Source of the DNA: Actinoplanes sp. KI2 | GTDB lineage: Bacteria; Actinomycetota; Actinomycetes; Mycobacteriales; Micromonosporaceae | Length of the DNA: 57,442 bases | Reading direction: 5' to 3' | NCBI RefSeq assembly: GCF_025630775.1 | Contig: NZ_JAOSZE010000055.1 | Span: 1 to 57,442, forward strand | In this document: piece after piece, positions 1-8,179 of the stretch | Position numbering within the stretch: the first letter of the stretch is position 1 | How the letters are laid out: every line of letters begins with the position of its first letter | The notes under the pieces: model-generated | What the model saw: only the letters and a program-made list of their open reading frames with translations | What the model was told of the DNA's origin: nothing | Databases searched by the model: none | Translations under genes and position numbers: made by a program

Positions 1-1
1 C

Positions 2-105
2 GCCGAGCCCGGCCACGCGCCCGCCGAGCCCGGCCACGCGCCCGGCGGGGCGGGCCAGGCGCCCGGCGAGCCCGGTCAGGCGCTCGGTGGGGCGGGCCGC
101 GCCGA
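2..105 (+). repeat. 21-bp in-frame tandem repeat inside adnA
   Basis: Seven-codon units are repeated about five times. They read AEPGHAP, AEPGHAP, GGAGQAP, GEPGQAL, and then GGAGRAE. The array may extend upstream of the window. It keeps the adnA frame and lies just before the motif IV region (RTFRAATAESAYVAHTLREA), so it would form a flexible linker between motor subdomains. Confidence 0.8.
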
Positions 106-2752
106 GCCCAGCCATTCGCACGCCGACGGGCCGGATGGTGGGCGCGCTGAGCCTGGTCATCCGCCCGGTGAGGCGGGGCGCGCCGAGCGCGGGCACTTGC
201 CGGGTGGGCGTGGCGAGCAGCCCGGCGGTGCCGCCGCCGCGGCGGATGGTCTGGCCGAGGGGGTGGTCGTCCGGACGTTCCGGGCGGCGACCGCCGAGAG
301 CGCCTATGTGGCACACACCCTTCGCGAGGCGCACCTTCTGCACGGCGTCCCCTGGTCGCGGATGGCGGTCGTGCTGCGGTCCACCTCGCTGCAGCTGCCG
401 TCCTTCCAGCGCGCCCTCGCCGCGGCCGGCGTCCCGACCGTCACGCACGCCGAGGACATGCCGCTGCACCTCCAGCCAGCCGTCGCGCCCTTCCTGCTGC
501 TGCTCCGATGCGCCCTCGACCCGGCAGCGCTCGACGAGGAAGCCGCCGTGGCCCTGCTGCATTCGCCGCTGGGCGGTGCCGACCCGCTGGCCGAGCGCCG
601 GCTGCGCCAGGGACTCCGCGCGCTGGCCCTGGCGGCCGGCGACCGGCGCCCCTCCGGCGAGCTGCTGCTCGACGCCGTTCGCGACCCGACCGGCCTCGAC
701 ATGGTCGACCGCCGCTGGGCCCGGCCCGCGCAGACCGTGGCCCGGCTGATCACCACCGCCCGGGCGGCCGCCGCCGAGCCGGGCGCCGACGCCGAGCAGG
801 TGCTGTGGACGGTCTGGCGGGAGAGCGGCCTGTCCGACCGCTGGTTCGGCATGAGCACCCGGGTCGGTCTCTCGGACGACGCCGACGTGGCCCGTGCCCG
901 GCAGTGGCGTGCCGAGGCGGCCGACCGTGATCTCGACTCGATGGTGGTGCTCTTCGACGCGGCGGCCCGATTCGTCGACCGGCTGCCCGGCGCGCGCACC
1001 GAGGTGTTCCTCGACCACGTGCTCGGGCAGGACCTTCCGGCCGACTCGATCGCACCGAGCGCCGACCGCGGCGAGGCGGTGCGGCTGCTCACCGCGCACG
1101 CCGCCAAGGGCCTGGAGTGGGAGGTCGTGGTCCTGGCCGGCGTGCAGGAGGGGATTTGGCCCGACCTGCGCCTGCGCGGCAGCCTGCTCGGCTCGGAACG
1201 CCTGGTCGACGTCCTCGCCGGCCGCGCCGCTACCGGCTCGGCCGCGGTGGTCGGCGAGACGTCCGCGCTGCTCGACGAGGAGCGCCGCCTCTTCTATGTG
1301 GCCGCCACCCGCGCCCGCCGCAAGCTGATCGTCACGGCCGTGGCCTCGGCCGGCGTGGGGGGTGCCGAGGGCGAGGAGCAGCCGAGCCGCTTCCTCACCG
1401 AGTTGTCCTTCCCGATCCCCGGCCCCGAGTCCCCACCGCCATCGGGCAACCCGCCCGACCCCGACCCTTGGGACACCGGCCCACCCGACCCCGACTCGCC
1501 CGGTCCCGACTCGCCCGGCCCCTCCGGCCCACCCGGCCCCGACGCGCCCGGCCCCGACTCGCCCGGCCCCGACGCGCCCGGCCCCGACTCGGCCGGCCCC
1601 TCCGGCCCAGGCGCCGCGGGGAGCGACGAGCCCGCCCCCGGCGAAAAGGAAGCCGGCACGCCGACCTTAGAAAGCGCGGACGGTGCCGGCCCGACGGGTG
1701 ACGATTACCGTGGGCGGCCGGGGATCCGCGACGGCGAGATCGGCGACGGGGAGATTCCGGTCGGGCGGGCGCCGCGGGCGCTGACGCTCGCCGGGCTCGT
1801 GGCGGAGCTGCGGACCGTCGTGGTCGGGCCTGACCAGACGCCCGGCCGGCGGTGGGCCGCCGCGGCGGAGTTGGCTCGGCTGGCCGCGGCCGGCGTGCCC
1901 GGTGCGCATCCCGACGAGTGGTGGGGGCTGCGCCCGCTCTCGGACGACCGGCCGCTGGTCGAGGAGGGCCAACCGGTCAAGGTCACCCCGTCCTCGATGG
2001 AGAGCGCCCTCCGCTGCAGCCTGCGCTGGCTGCTGGAACGGCACGGCGGCGCCGCACCACCCGGCCCCGCCCAGGGCGTCGGCAACCTCGTGCACGCCGC
2101 CGCGATGCTCGCCGAGGACGCCAACGCCGATCGGGAGAAGCTCGTCGAGTACGTCGACGCCCGGTTCGACGCGATCGAGCTCGCCGCCCGCTGGCTGGCC
2201 GGCCCCGAGCAGGAACGTGCCCAGGGCATGGTCGACAAGCTGCTGCGCTGGCTGGCCGCCAACCCGCGGCGACTGCTGGCCATCGAGCACGAGTTCACCG
2301 TGCGCATCGAGGACGACAAGCGCCCGATCCAGCTCACCGGCCGGGTCGACCGGCTCGAGGTGGACGAGAACGGCCGGCTCGTCGTGATCGACCTCAAGAC
2401 CGGCAAGACCACCACCGTCTCCTCCGCCGACCTCGAGGAGCACGCCCAGTTGGCCGGCTACCAGGCCGCCGTCGAGGCCGGCGCCTTCGCCGGCCACGGC
2501 CACGGCGCCGAGAGCGGGGGTGCCGCGCTCGTGCAACTCGGGCCCGGCAAAGATGCTCGCGAGCAGATGCAACTTCCGCTGGCCGACGCGGCCGACCCGC
2601 AATGGGCGTACGCGATGGTCCGCCGCACCGCCGAGACGATGGCCGCGGCCACGTTCTCGGCCGTGGCGAACAGCCGGTGCCGGGTCTGCCCGGTCCGCAC
2701 CAGCTGCCCGATCTCCGGCAAGGGGCGCCAGGTAGTAGAAGATACGCAGTGA
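2..2752 (+). CDS. adnA: AdnA-type helicase/nuclease subunit, 5' truncated by the window
   Basis: The reading frame is open from the window edge to the stop, so this is the C-terminal ~916 residues of a longer protein. It has the second half of a UvrD/Rep motor (LTAHAAKGLEWEVV near 1090-1130 and the motif VI segment RRLFYVAATRARRK near 1280-1325) followed by a RecB-like PD-(D/E)XK nuclease with VIDLKTGKT near 2388-2410. A Cys at 2015-2017 and a C-terminal CRVCPVRTSC look like the four-Cys iron-sulfur staple of AddB/AdnA nucleases. The stop overlaps the next gene by 4 bp (GTGA), so the two are translationally coupled. In mycobacteria AdnA and AdnB form a heterodimer that resects double-strand breaks. 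Two low-complexity insertions rich in Gly/Pro/Ala/Asp interrupt it. The Walker A region is outside the window, so I cannot say whether this motor is active. Confidence 0.9.
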   Translation, partial: AEPGHAPAEPGHAPGGAGQAPGEPGQALGGAGRAEPSHSHADGPDGGRAEPGHPPGEAGRAERGHLPGGRGEQPGGAAAAADGLAEGVVVRTFRAATAESAYVAHTLREAHLLHGVPWSRMAVVLRSTSLQLPSFQRALAAAGVPTVTHAEDMPLHLQPAVAPFLLLLRCALDPAALDEEAAVALLHSPLGGADPLAERRLRQGLRALALAAGDRRPSGELLLDAVRDPTGLDMVDRRWARPAQTVARLITTARAAAAEPGADAEQVLWTVWRESGLSDRWFGMSTRVGLSDDADVARARQWRAEAADRDLDSMVVLFDAAARFVDRLPGARTEVFLDHVLGQDLPADSIAPSADRGEAVRLLTAHAAKGLEWEVVVLAGVQEGIWPDLRLRGSLLGSERLVDVLAGRAATGSAAVVGETSALLDEERRLFYVAATRARRKLIVTAVASAGVGGAEGEEQPSRFLTELSFPIPGPESPPPSGNPPDPDPWDTGPPDPDSPGPDSPGPSGPPGPDAPGPDSPGPDAPGPDSAGPSGPGAAGSDEPAPGEKEAGTPTLESADGAGPTGDDYRGRPGIRDGEIGDGEIPVGRAPRALTLAGLVAELRTVVVGPDQTPGRRWAAAAELARLAAAGVPGAHPDEWWGLRPLSDDRPLVEEGQPVKVTPSSMESALRCSLRWLLERHGGAAPPGPAQGVGNLVHAAAMLAEDANADREKLVEYVDARFDAIELAARWLAGPEQERAQGMVDKLLRWLAANPRRLLAIEHEFTVRIEDDKRPIQLTGRVDRLEVDENGRLVVIDLKTGKTTTVSSADLEEHAQLAGYQAAVEAGAFAGHGHGAESGGAALVQLGPGKDAREQMQLPLADAADPQWAYAMVRRTAETMAAATFSAVANSRCRVCPVRTSCPISGKGRQVVEDTQ
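1486..1620 (+). repeat. Pro-Gly-Pro-Asp codon repeat inside adnA
   Basis: A low-complexity stretch repeats codons for PGPDS/PGPDA about eight times. It lies between the end of the helicase core and the nuclease domain. It is in frame and probably encodes an extended linker. Confidence 0.75.
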
Positions 2753-5700
2753 CCCAGCCCAGCCTCTTCGCCGACGAACCGTCGGCGCCACGTCGTCGTG
2801 CCGACTCGGGACCGCGCTACACGCCCGCCGAGCTGGCCAGGCTGTTGCGCCTGCCGCCGCCCACCGGCGAACAGGAAGAGATCATCTCGGCGCCGGTGGA
2901 GCCGCTGCTGGTGGTGGCCGGGGCCGGCTCGGGCAAGACCGAGACGATGGCCTCCCGGGTGGTGTGGCTGGTCGCCAACGGGTACGCGCATCCCGACCAG
3001 ATCCTCGGCCTCACCTTCACCCGGAAGGCGGCCGGGGAGCTCGCCCACCGGGTCCGCACCCGGCTCGGCCAGCTGGTGCGGCGGCTCGGCCGGGACGACG
3101 CGCTGGTCGGCGAGGCCACGATCGCCACGTACCACTCGTACGCGGCCCGGATCGTCACCGAGCATGGCCTGCGCGCCGGCTTCGAACCGTCCGCCCGCCT
3201 GCTGACCGAGGCGGCCCGCTGGCAGATCGTCGACTCGCTGGTCCGGTCGTACACCGGCGAGATGACCGGGCTCAACCGGGCGCCCGGCACGGTCACCGAC
3301 GACGTGCTCGCGCTCGCCGCCGAGCTGGCCGAGCACCTGGTCGGCCCGGACGAGCTGGCCGCCTGGACCGGCCGGTTCTTCGCCGAGGTGCAGGAGCTGC
3401 CCGGCCGGGTCTACAAGGACGTCTCCGACGTGCTGCAGCGGCAGCGGCAGCGGCTGACCCTGCTGCCCCTGGTGCGCCTCTACGAGCAGCGCAAGCTCGA
3501 CCTGGAGGCGATGGACTTCGGCGACCAGATGGCCCGCGCCGCCCGGGTGGCCCGCGATCACCCCGAGGTCGGCGAGATCGAGCGCGGCCGGTACCGGATC
3601 GTCCTGCTCGACGAGTACCAGGACACCAGCCACGCCCAGGTGACGATGCTGAACGCGCTGTTCGGCGGCGGCCATCCGGTGACCGCGGTCGGCGACCCCT
3701 GCCAGTCGATCTACGGCTGGCGTGGCGCCTCGGCCGGCACGCTCGACCGCTTCCCGGGCGAGTTCGTCACCGCCGAGGGTGCGGACGCGGCGACCAAGAC
3801 CCTCACCACGAGCTGGCGCAACCGCCCCGAGATCCTCGAGGTGGCCAACGAGCTGTCCCGCCCGCTGCGGGACTTCGGCGCGCAGGTGGCCACGCTGCGG
3901 GCCGCGTCCCGGGTGGCGGCCAGCGTGGGCGGGCGCACGGTCAGTTGTGCTCTGCTGCCGACGTACCAGAACGAAGCGGACTGGATCGCCGACCAGATGC
4001 TGACCGCCTGGCGGATCGCCGCCGGCATGTTCGACGCGTCGCCCGAGCAGATCCCGGTGGAGAAGCGTCCGACCAGCGCGGTGCTGGTGCGGGTGCGCAG
4101 CCAGATCCCGGTGATCGAGCAGGCGCTGCGGGCCCGCGGGCTGCCGGTCGAGGTGGTCGGCCTGGGCGGCCTGCTGGACACCCCCGAGGTCCGGGACGTG
4201 GTGTGCACGCTGCGGGTGCTGGCCGACCCGGCCGACGGCGCCTCGCTGCTGCGGCTGCTGACCGGCGCCCGCTGGCGGATCGGCCCGCGCGACCTGGTGG
4301 CGCTGCATCGGCGGGCGCGCGGGCTGGCCGCGGCCCGCGCCGAGGTGGTCAACCGGGCCGACCCCCAGGAGGTGCTCGCCGACCGGCTCGACGACGCGAC
4401 GCTGATCGAGGCGATGGCCGACCTGGGCGCCCCGCAGCAGTACTCGGCCGAGGGCTACCTGCGGCTGCGCGCGTACAGCCGGGAGCTGGGCGCCCTGCGG
4501 CAGCGGCTGGACCAGCCGCTGCCCGACCTGGTGGCCGACATCGAGCGGACCACCGGGCTGGACGTCGAGGTCGCCGTGCGCGGCTGGCGGGCCGGCGACG
4601 CGGGACTGGCCCGCGGGCACCTGGACGCGCTCGGCGACGTGGCGGCCCGCTACGCGGCCGAGACCGACGGCGGCACGCTGGCCGGCTTTCTCGCCTTCCT
4701 GGCCGCGGCCGAGGAGGAGGAGCGCGGCCTCGAGCCGGGCCAGGTCGACGTGGTCGAGGGCGCCGTGCAGATCCTGACCGCGCACGCCGCGAAGGGCCTG
4801 GAGTGGGACGTGGTGTCGGTGGCCGGTCTGTGCCGGGGCGTCTGGCCGGGCCTGGTTCGCGGCACCGATCACTACCTGATGGGCATCGGCGTGCTGCCGT
4901 TCCCGCTGCGCGGCGACGCCGACGGCCTGCCCCGGCTCGATCTCTCGCCGGCCGAGGACCAGAAGGGCGTGCTGGCCGCGGTCACCGCGTTCGGCCGGGC
5001 CTGGCGGGACCATGACGAACGAGAAGAACGAAGGCTGGCGTACGTGGCGGTAACCCGTCCCCGCCGTCTCCTGCTCTGCTCGGGGTACTGGTGGGGCGAG
5101 GGCGTGAAGCGGCCGCGGGGGCCGTCGGTGTTCCTCGACGAGATCCGGGCGAGCTGTGCGGCCGGCGCCGGGCTGGTCACCGAGTGGGCGCCGGAGCCGG
5201 CGCCGGATGCGACCAACCCGTCCGGGGACGAGGTGACCTCGCTGGAGTGGCCGCTCGACCCGCTGGGTCGCCGCCGTCCGGCCATGACCGCGGCCGCCGA
5301 CCTGATCCGCCGCATGATCGCCGACCCGGATGCGTCGGCCGCGACCGCGTTCGCCGAGCTGGCCGCCCGCGAGCCGGAGATCGCCGCGCGGGCGGGCTTC
5401 GCGGCCGACCTGGTCGGGCTGCCGACCCCCGACGACGCGGCCGATCCGGATGTCGTGCGCTGGCGGCGGGAGGCCGACCTGCTGCTGGCCGAGCGGGACG
5501 AGCGGTCCCGCCGGGACGGCCCGGTGGAGGTGGCGTTGCCCGCCCACCTGTCCGTCTCCCAGCTGGTGGTGCTGCGCCGCGACCCGCAGGCGCTGGCCCG
5601 CTCGCTGCGCCGCCCGCTGCCGCGCCGGCCCGCGCCGTACGCCCGCCGGGGCACCGCCTTCCACGCCTGGCTGGAGCAGCGTTTCGGCTCGGCCCGGCTG

Positions 5701-6138
5701 ATCGACATCGACGAGCTGCCGGGCGCGGCCGACGACGAGGCGGCCGCGGACGACGAACTGGCCGCCCTGCAGGAGGCGTTCCTGACCGGGGAGTGGGCCG
5801 ACCGTACCCCGATCGAGGTGGAGGTGCCGTTCGCGACCTCGGTGGCCGGCGTGGTGGTGCGGGGCCGGATGGACGCCGTCTTCGCCGAGTCGGGCAACCG
5901 GTACGACGTGATCGACTGGAAGACCGGACGGCGGCCCACCGGTGCCGAGGCGGAGGCGGCGGCGGTGCAGCTGTCCGCGTATCGGATCGCCTGGGCCTCG
6001 CTGGCCGGGGTGCCGATCAACCGGGTCCGGGCCGGCTTCCACTACGTGCGCGAGCAGGTGACCGTCCGCCCGGCAGATCTGCTGGACGCCGAGGCGCTGA
6101 CCGCGCTGCTCGCGGAGCTCCCCGAGGCGAGGGCTTGA
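2749..6138 (+). CDS. adnB: AdnB-type ATP-dependent helicase/nuclease subunit
   Basis: This 1129-residue protein has all the superfamily 1A helicase motifs: Walker A AGAGSGKT (57-64), LLDEYQDT (motif II), GDPCQSIYGWRGA (motif III), LTAHAAKGLEWDVV (motif V region) and YVAVTRPRRLLL (motif VI). A C-terminal RecB-type nuclease carries RGRMDAVF and YDVIDWKTGRRPT near residues 1040-1062, supplying the catalytic D-x-K. It should be the ATP-driven lead motor and second nuclease of the AdnAB end-resection complex. The GTG start at 2749 overlaps the adnA stop (GTGA); the protein then begins MTQPSLFADEPS. Length matches mycobacterial AdnB (~1100). Confidence 0.95.
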   Translation: MTQPSLFADEPSAPRRRADSGPRYTPAELARLLRLPPPTGEQEEIISAPVEPLLVVAGAGSGKTETMASRVVWLVANGYAHPDQILGLTFTRKAAGELAHRVRTRLGQLVRRLGRDDALVGEATIATYHSYAARIVTEHGLRAGFEPSARLLTEAARWQIVDSLVRSYTGEMTGLNRAPGTVTDDVLALAAELAEHLVGPDELAAWTGRFFAEVQELPGRVYKDVSDVLQRQRQRLTLLPLVRLYEQRKLDLEAMDFGDQMARAARVARDHPEVGEIERGRYRIVLLDEYQDTSHAQVTMLNALFGGGHPVTAVGDPCQSIYGWRGASAGTLDRFPGEFVTAEGADAATKTLTTSWRNRPEILEVANELSRPLRDFGAQVATLRAASRVAASVGGRTVSCALLPTYQNEADWIADQMLTAWRIAAGMFDASPEQIPVEKRPTSAVLVRVRSQIPVIEQALRARGLPVEVVGLGGLLDTPEVRDVVCTLRVLADPADGASLLRLLTGARWRIGPRDLVALHRRARGLAAARAEVVNRADPQEVLADRLDDATLIEAMADLGAPQQYSAEGYLRLRAYSRELGALRQRLDQPLPDLVADIERTTGLDVEVAVRGWRAGDAGLARGHLDALGDVAARYAAETDGGTLAGFLAFLAAAEEEERGLEPGQVDVVEGAVQILTAHAAKGLEWDVVSVAGLCRGVWPGLVRGTDHYLMGIGVLPFPLRGDADGLPRLDLSPAEDQKGVLAAVTAFGRAWRDHDEREERRLAYVAVTRPRRLLLCSGYWWGEGVKRPRGPSVFLDEIRASCAAGAGLVTEWAPEPAPDATNPSGDEVTSLEWPLDPLGRRRPAMTAAADLIRRMIADPDASAATAFAELAAREPEIAARAGFAADLVGLPTPDDAADPDVVRWRREADLLLAERDERSRRDGPVEVALPAHLSVSQLVVLRRDPQALARSLRRPLPRRPAPYARRGTAFHAWLEQRFGSARLIDIDELPGAADDEAAADDELAALQEAFLTGEWADRTPIEVEVPFATSVAGVVVRGRMDAVFAESGNRYDVIDWKTGRRPTGAEAEAAAVQLSAYRIAWASLAGVPINRVRAGFHYVREQVTVRPADLLDAEALTALLAELPEARA

Positions 6139-6157
6139 CCGGCCGCCGCCGGGAGAT

Positions 6158-6204
6158 CAAGAGCGGCTAATCGGCGCCGCCGGGGGCAAGAGCGGCTAAT
6201 CGGC
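6158..6204. repeat. 18-bp direct repeat, two copies 29 bp apart
   Basis: CAAGAGCGGCTAATCGGC occurs at 6158-6175 and again at 6187-6204, each followed by a GCCGCC-type tract. The second copy contains the stop codon of the leftward gene ending at 6196. It looks like a small tandem duplication of that gene's 3' end in the gap between convergent genes. Confidence 0.7.
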
Positions 6205-6603
6205 CGCCGCCGCCAGCAGGTGGAGCAGCGCGCCCGCGTACGCGTCCTCGGCGGTAGGCCCCTCGAAGCGTCGCTTCTCGCCCAGCAGCTCCATGGTCAC
6301 CTCGAAGCCCTCGGTGTCGCGGCGCAGGCCGCGGAAGGTCCCGCCGAGCAGCTCCCGCAGCTGGTCCTCGCGCGGCAGCCAGATCGCCTCCTCGAGCTCG
6401 ACGTCGTCGAGGGCCCACTCGGTGGTCCCGTTGAAGCCGATCACCCGGCCTTCTGGCGCGTTATGTACCTGTATGGTCATGTTGCTGAGCACGAAAACTT
6501 CGTTGTCCAGATCCCGGTCCGGGATCGCGAAGCGGTCGCCCAGGGCCGGCTTCCAGCCCAGACCCGCTGCCCGGAGCTGCTCCGCCAGTTGTACGCCGAT
6601 CAC
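6196..6603 (-). CDS. Conserved actinobacterial protein of unknown function
   Basis: This 135-residue soluble protein starts MIGVQLAEQLRAAGLGW and contains RFAIPDRDLDNEVFVLS, FNGTTEWALDDVE and WLPREDQLRELLG. I recall similar short proteins in many actinobacteria, sometimes labelled pilus assembly protein CpaE, a name I consider unsupported because there is no ATPase motif. The start is GTG at 6603 with GAGGGG about 8 bases upstream. It is convergent with adnB and divergent from the cold-shock gene. No signal peptide or membrane segment is visible. Confidence 0.7.
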   Translation of the reverse strand: MIGVQLAEQLRAAGLGWKPALGDRFAIPDRDLDNEVFVLSNMTIQVHNAPEGRVIGFNGTTEWALDDVELEEAIWLPREDQLRELLGGTFRGLRRDTEGFEVTMELLGEKRRFEGPTAEDAYAGALLHLLAAAAD

Positions 6604-6665
6604 CGCTGAGTCCCCTCTTCCGTGCTAGGCTGCGGTCGTTGTTCGTTTGGTTCCCAAGTACTCAG

Positions 6666-6768
6666 GAGCGCCTGTGGGGAAGTCTGCCCCAGGCGCTCTT
6701 CGTCGTAACCCGGGTTTCTCCGGTACGGGCGATCAGTACGGCGACACGAGACCCGGGGAATCCGGGTC
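6666..6768 (+). promoter_or_regulatory. Structured 5' leader of the cold-shock gene
   Basis: Two strong hairpins lie in the divergent intergenic region upstream of the csp start codon. Hairpin A pairs GAGCGCCTG (6666-6674) with CAGGCGCTC (6690-6698) and can add GGG/CCC pairs inside. Hairpin B pairs GACCCGG (6750-6756) with CCGGGTC (6762-6768) across a five-base loop. Long structured leaders on csp mRNAs are known to act in temperature control in other bacteria. Its role here is inferred. Confidence 0.45.
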
Positions 6769-6826
6769 TTACCACCTCGTTCCCGTCCATAATGGCCGGG
6801 AACGATCGACCGTCGAGGAGACGATC

Positions 6827-7030
6827 ATGGTTACCGGCGTTGTGAAGTGGTTCAACGCGGACAAGGGCTTCGGGTTCATCACCCCGGACGACGGCGGGGC
6901 CGACGTCTTCGCCCACTTCTCCGCGATCCAGATGTCGGGCTACCGCAGCCTGGAGGAGAACCAGCGAGTCGAGTTCGAGGTCACCCAGGGCCAGAAGGGC
7001 CCGCAGGCCGCGAACATCCGCGCAGTCTGA
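6827..7030 (+). CDS. Cold-shock protein (CspA family)
   Basis: A 67-residue single cold-shock domain of standard length. It has RNP1-like KGFGFITP (13-20) and RNP2-like DVFAHFSAI (26-34), and starts MVTGVVKWFN. It binds single-stranded RNA/DNA as an RNA chaperone in the cytoplasm. The ATG at 6827 is chosen because GAGGAG (6815-6820) sits 6 bases before it and the domain begins immediately; the open frame continues upstream but encodes nothing recognisable. A hairpin terminator follows at 7061-7090. Confidence 0.95.
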   Translation: MVTGVVKWFNADKGFGFITPDDGGADVFAHFSAIQMSGYRSLEENQRVEFEVTQGQKGPQAANIRAV

Positions 7031-7060
7031 TCTTCGCAAAAGGTCAGATCTCTATGTGAC

Positions 7061-7090
7061 GGCGCCGCATCTCTGGTGGGGTGCGGCGCC
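7061..7090. terminator. Hairpin between convergent csp and plsC
   Basis: GGCGCCGCA (7061-7069) pairs perfectly with TGCGGCGCC (7082-7090) over a 12-base loop. It lies between two convergent stop codons. There is no clear T-run, which is common for actinobacterial terminators, so it may serve both strands. Confidence 0.6.
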
Positions 7091-7101
7091 GCTCATGAGT
7101 G

Positions 7102-7815
7102 TCAGACGGCCGCCGCCTCCGGCAGCGGCGCCGTACCGCCCAGATGGGCGGGGAGCCACCAGCGATCGTCCGGGCCGGCGGGCTTTTCCGGGTACGCCTT
7201 CTGCACCGCGTCGAGCAGGCCGGTGAGCCGTGCCTTGAGCGTCGCGGTCAGCGCCTCGGGCGAGACCCCCTTGGGCATCTCGATCGCCTGACCCACCTTG
7301 ATCAGCACCGGCACGTGCCGCTTGGTCAGGTCTTTCTTGTGCCCCTTGGTCCACAGCCGATGCGGGCCCCAGACCACCATCGGGATCAGGGGCACCTTCG
7401 CCGTACGAGCCAGGCGCACCGCGCCGGACTTCATCCCCTTGACCGTGAACGACTCGCTGATCGTCGCCTCGGGGAACACGCCGACCACCTCGCCGCCCTT
7501 CAGCGCGTTGGTGGCCTCGCGGAACGACGCCGCCCCGGCGTCCCGGTCGACCGGGATGTGCCGCATGCCGCGCATGAGCGGACCGCTGATCTTGTGGTCG
7601 AAAACCGACTTCTTCGCCATGAACCGGACCAGGCGCTTGGCCGGCTGGGCGGCCAGGCCGCAGAAGATGAAGTCCAGATAGCTCACGTGGTTACTCGCCA
7701 GCACCGCCCCGCCCTCGGTGGGGATGTGCTCGGCACCGTCGACCTCGATACGCAGGTCGAGTGCGCGGAACATCGTCTTGGCTAAGCCGATGACCGGGGG
7801 ATACACGAGTTCCAT
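7102..7815 (-). CDS. plsC: 1-acyl-sn-glycerol-3-phosphate acyltransferase (PlsC family)
   Basis: This 237-residue protein has the acyltransferase block SNHVSYLDFIF, giving the catalytic NHxxxxD pair. VFPEATIS lies downstream as the glycerophosphate-binding motif (FPEGT-like). The family transfers an acyl chain to lysophosphatidate at the inner membrane face, giving phosphatidate for phospholipid synthesis. The fourth block (VPLIPMVVWG) is also present. It is convergent with csp. No good ribosome-binding site is visible in front of the ATG, so it may be leaderless or start slightly elsewhere. The exact acyl acceptor cannot be told from sequence. Confidence 0.85.
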   Translation of the reverse strand: MELVYPPVIGLAKTMFRALDLRIEVDGAEHIPTEGGAVLASNHVSYLDFIFCGLAAQPAKRLVRFMAKKSVFDHKISGPLMRGMRHIPVDRDAGAASFREATNALKGGEVVGVFPEATISESFTVKGMKSGAVRLARTAKVPLIPMVVWGPHRLWTKGHKKDLTKRHVPVLIKVGQAIEMPKGVSPEALTATLKARLTGLLDAVQKAYPEKPAGPDDRWWLPAHLGGTAPLPEAAAV

Positions 7816-7928
7816 GGAAAGACGGTAGCCGAACGCGCTGAAGATCGGCTGAGCCGGGTTGCAACCAACCGCGCCTCGATTGCGTCTTTATCTGTGACGC
7901 CTCTGTTCGCCGTCCCGGGGAGGACCGC

Positions 7929-8129
7929 ATGCGCAGCACGCCCGCCCGTCGTGAGCTGGCGTTCGTGCTCGCCGTGGCCGCCGCGGGTCTGGCCGTCGTC
8001 CTGGCGGTGGTCTTCGCGCCGTGGTACCCGGTCGCACCGCCCACCTCCGCCGGGGTCACCACCGTCCGCGACCACATCGTCCACCTCGTCGACGACCGCC
8101 CGGCCGGGGAGACCACGATCACCCGGTGA
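7929..8129 (+). CDS. Small single-span membrane protein
   Basis: A 66-residue protein with a basic N-terminus (MRSTPARREL) and one hydrophobic helix (about residues 10-29, AFVLAVAAAGLAVVLAVVF). A short extracytoplasmic tail (APWYPVAPPTSAG...) follows. A strong ribosome-binding site, GGGGAGG (7918-7924 region), precedes the ATG by about 6 bases, which supports it as a real gene. I do not recognise the family. It is followed 50 bp later by another membrane-anchored protein on the same strand, so the two may be co-transcribed. Confidence 0.6.
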   Translation: MRSTPARRELAFVLAVAAAGLAVVLAVVFAPWYPVAPPTSAGVTTVRDHIVHLVDDRPAGETTITR

Positions 8130-8179
8130 GGCGCGCTCCGCACGGGCGGCGCTCAGGTACGTGGTGTTCACTGGGGCTC

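Noticed and set aside
2458..6042. 1194-codon leftward frame opposite adnB
   Set aside because: Mirror of a high-GC coding strand; it shows none of the domains and the adnB strand has complete helicase and nuclease motifs.
8021..8179. Longer N-terminus for the membrane protein at 8180
   Set aside because: The upstream part overlaps the 66-residue gene and reads as Arg/Pro-rich shadow sequence; ATG 8180 gives a normal protein start.
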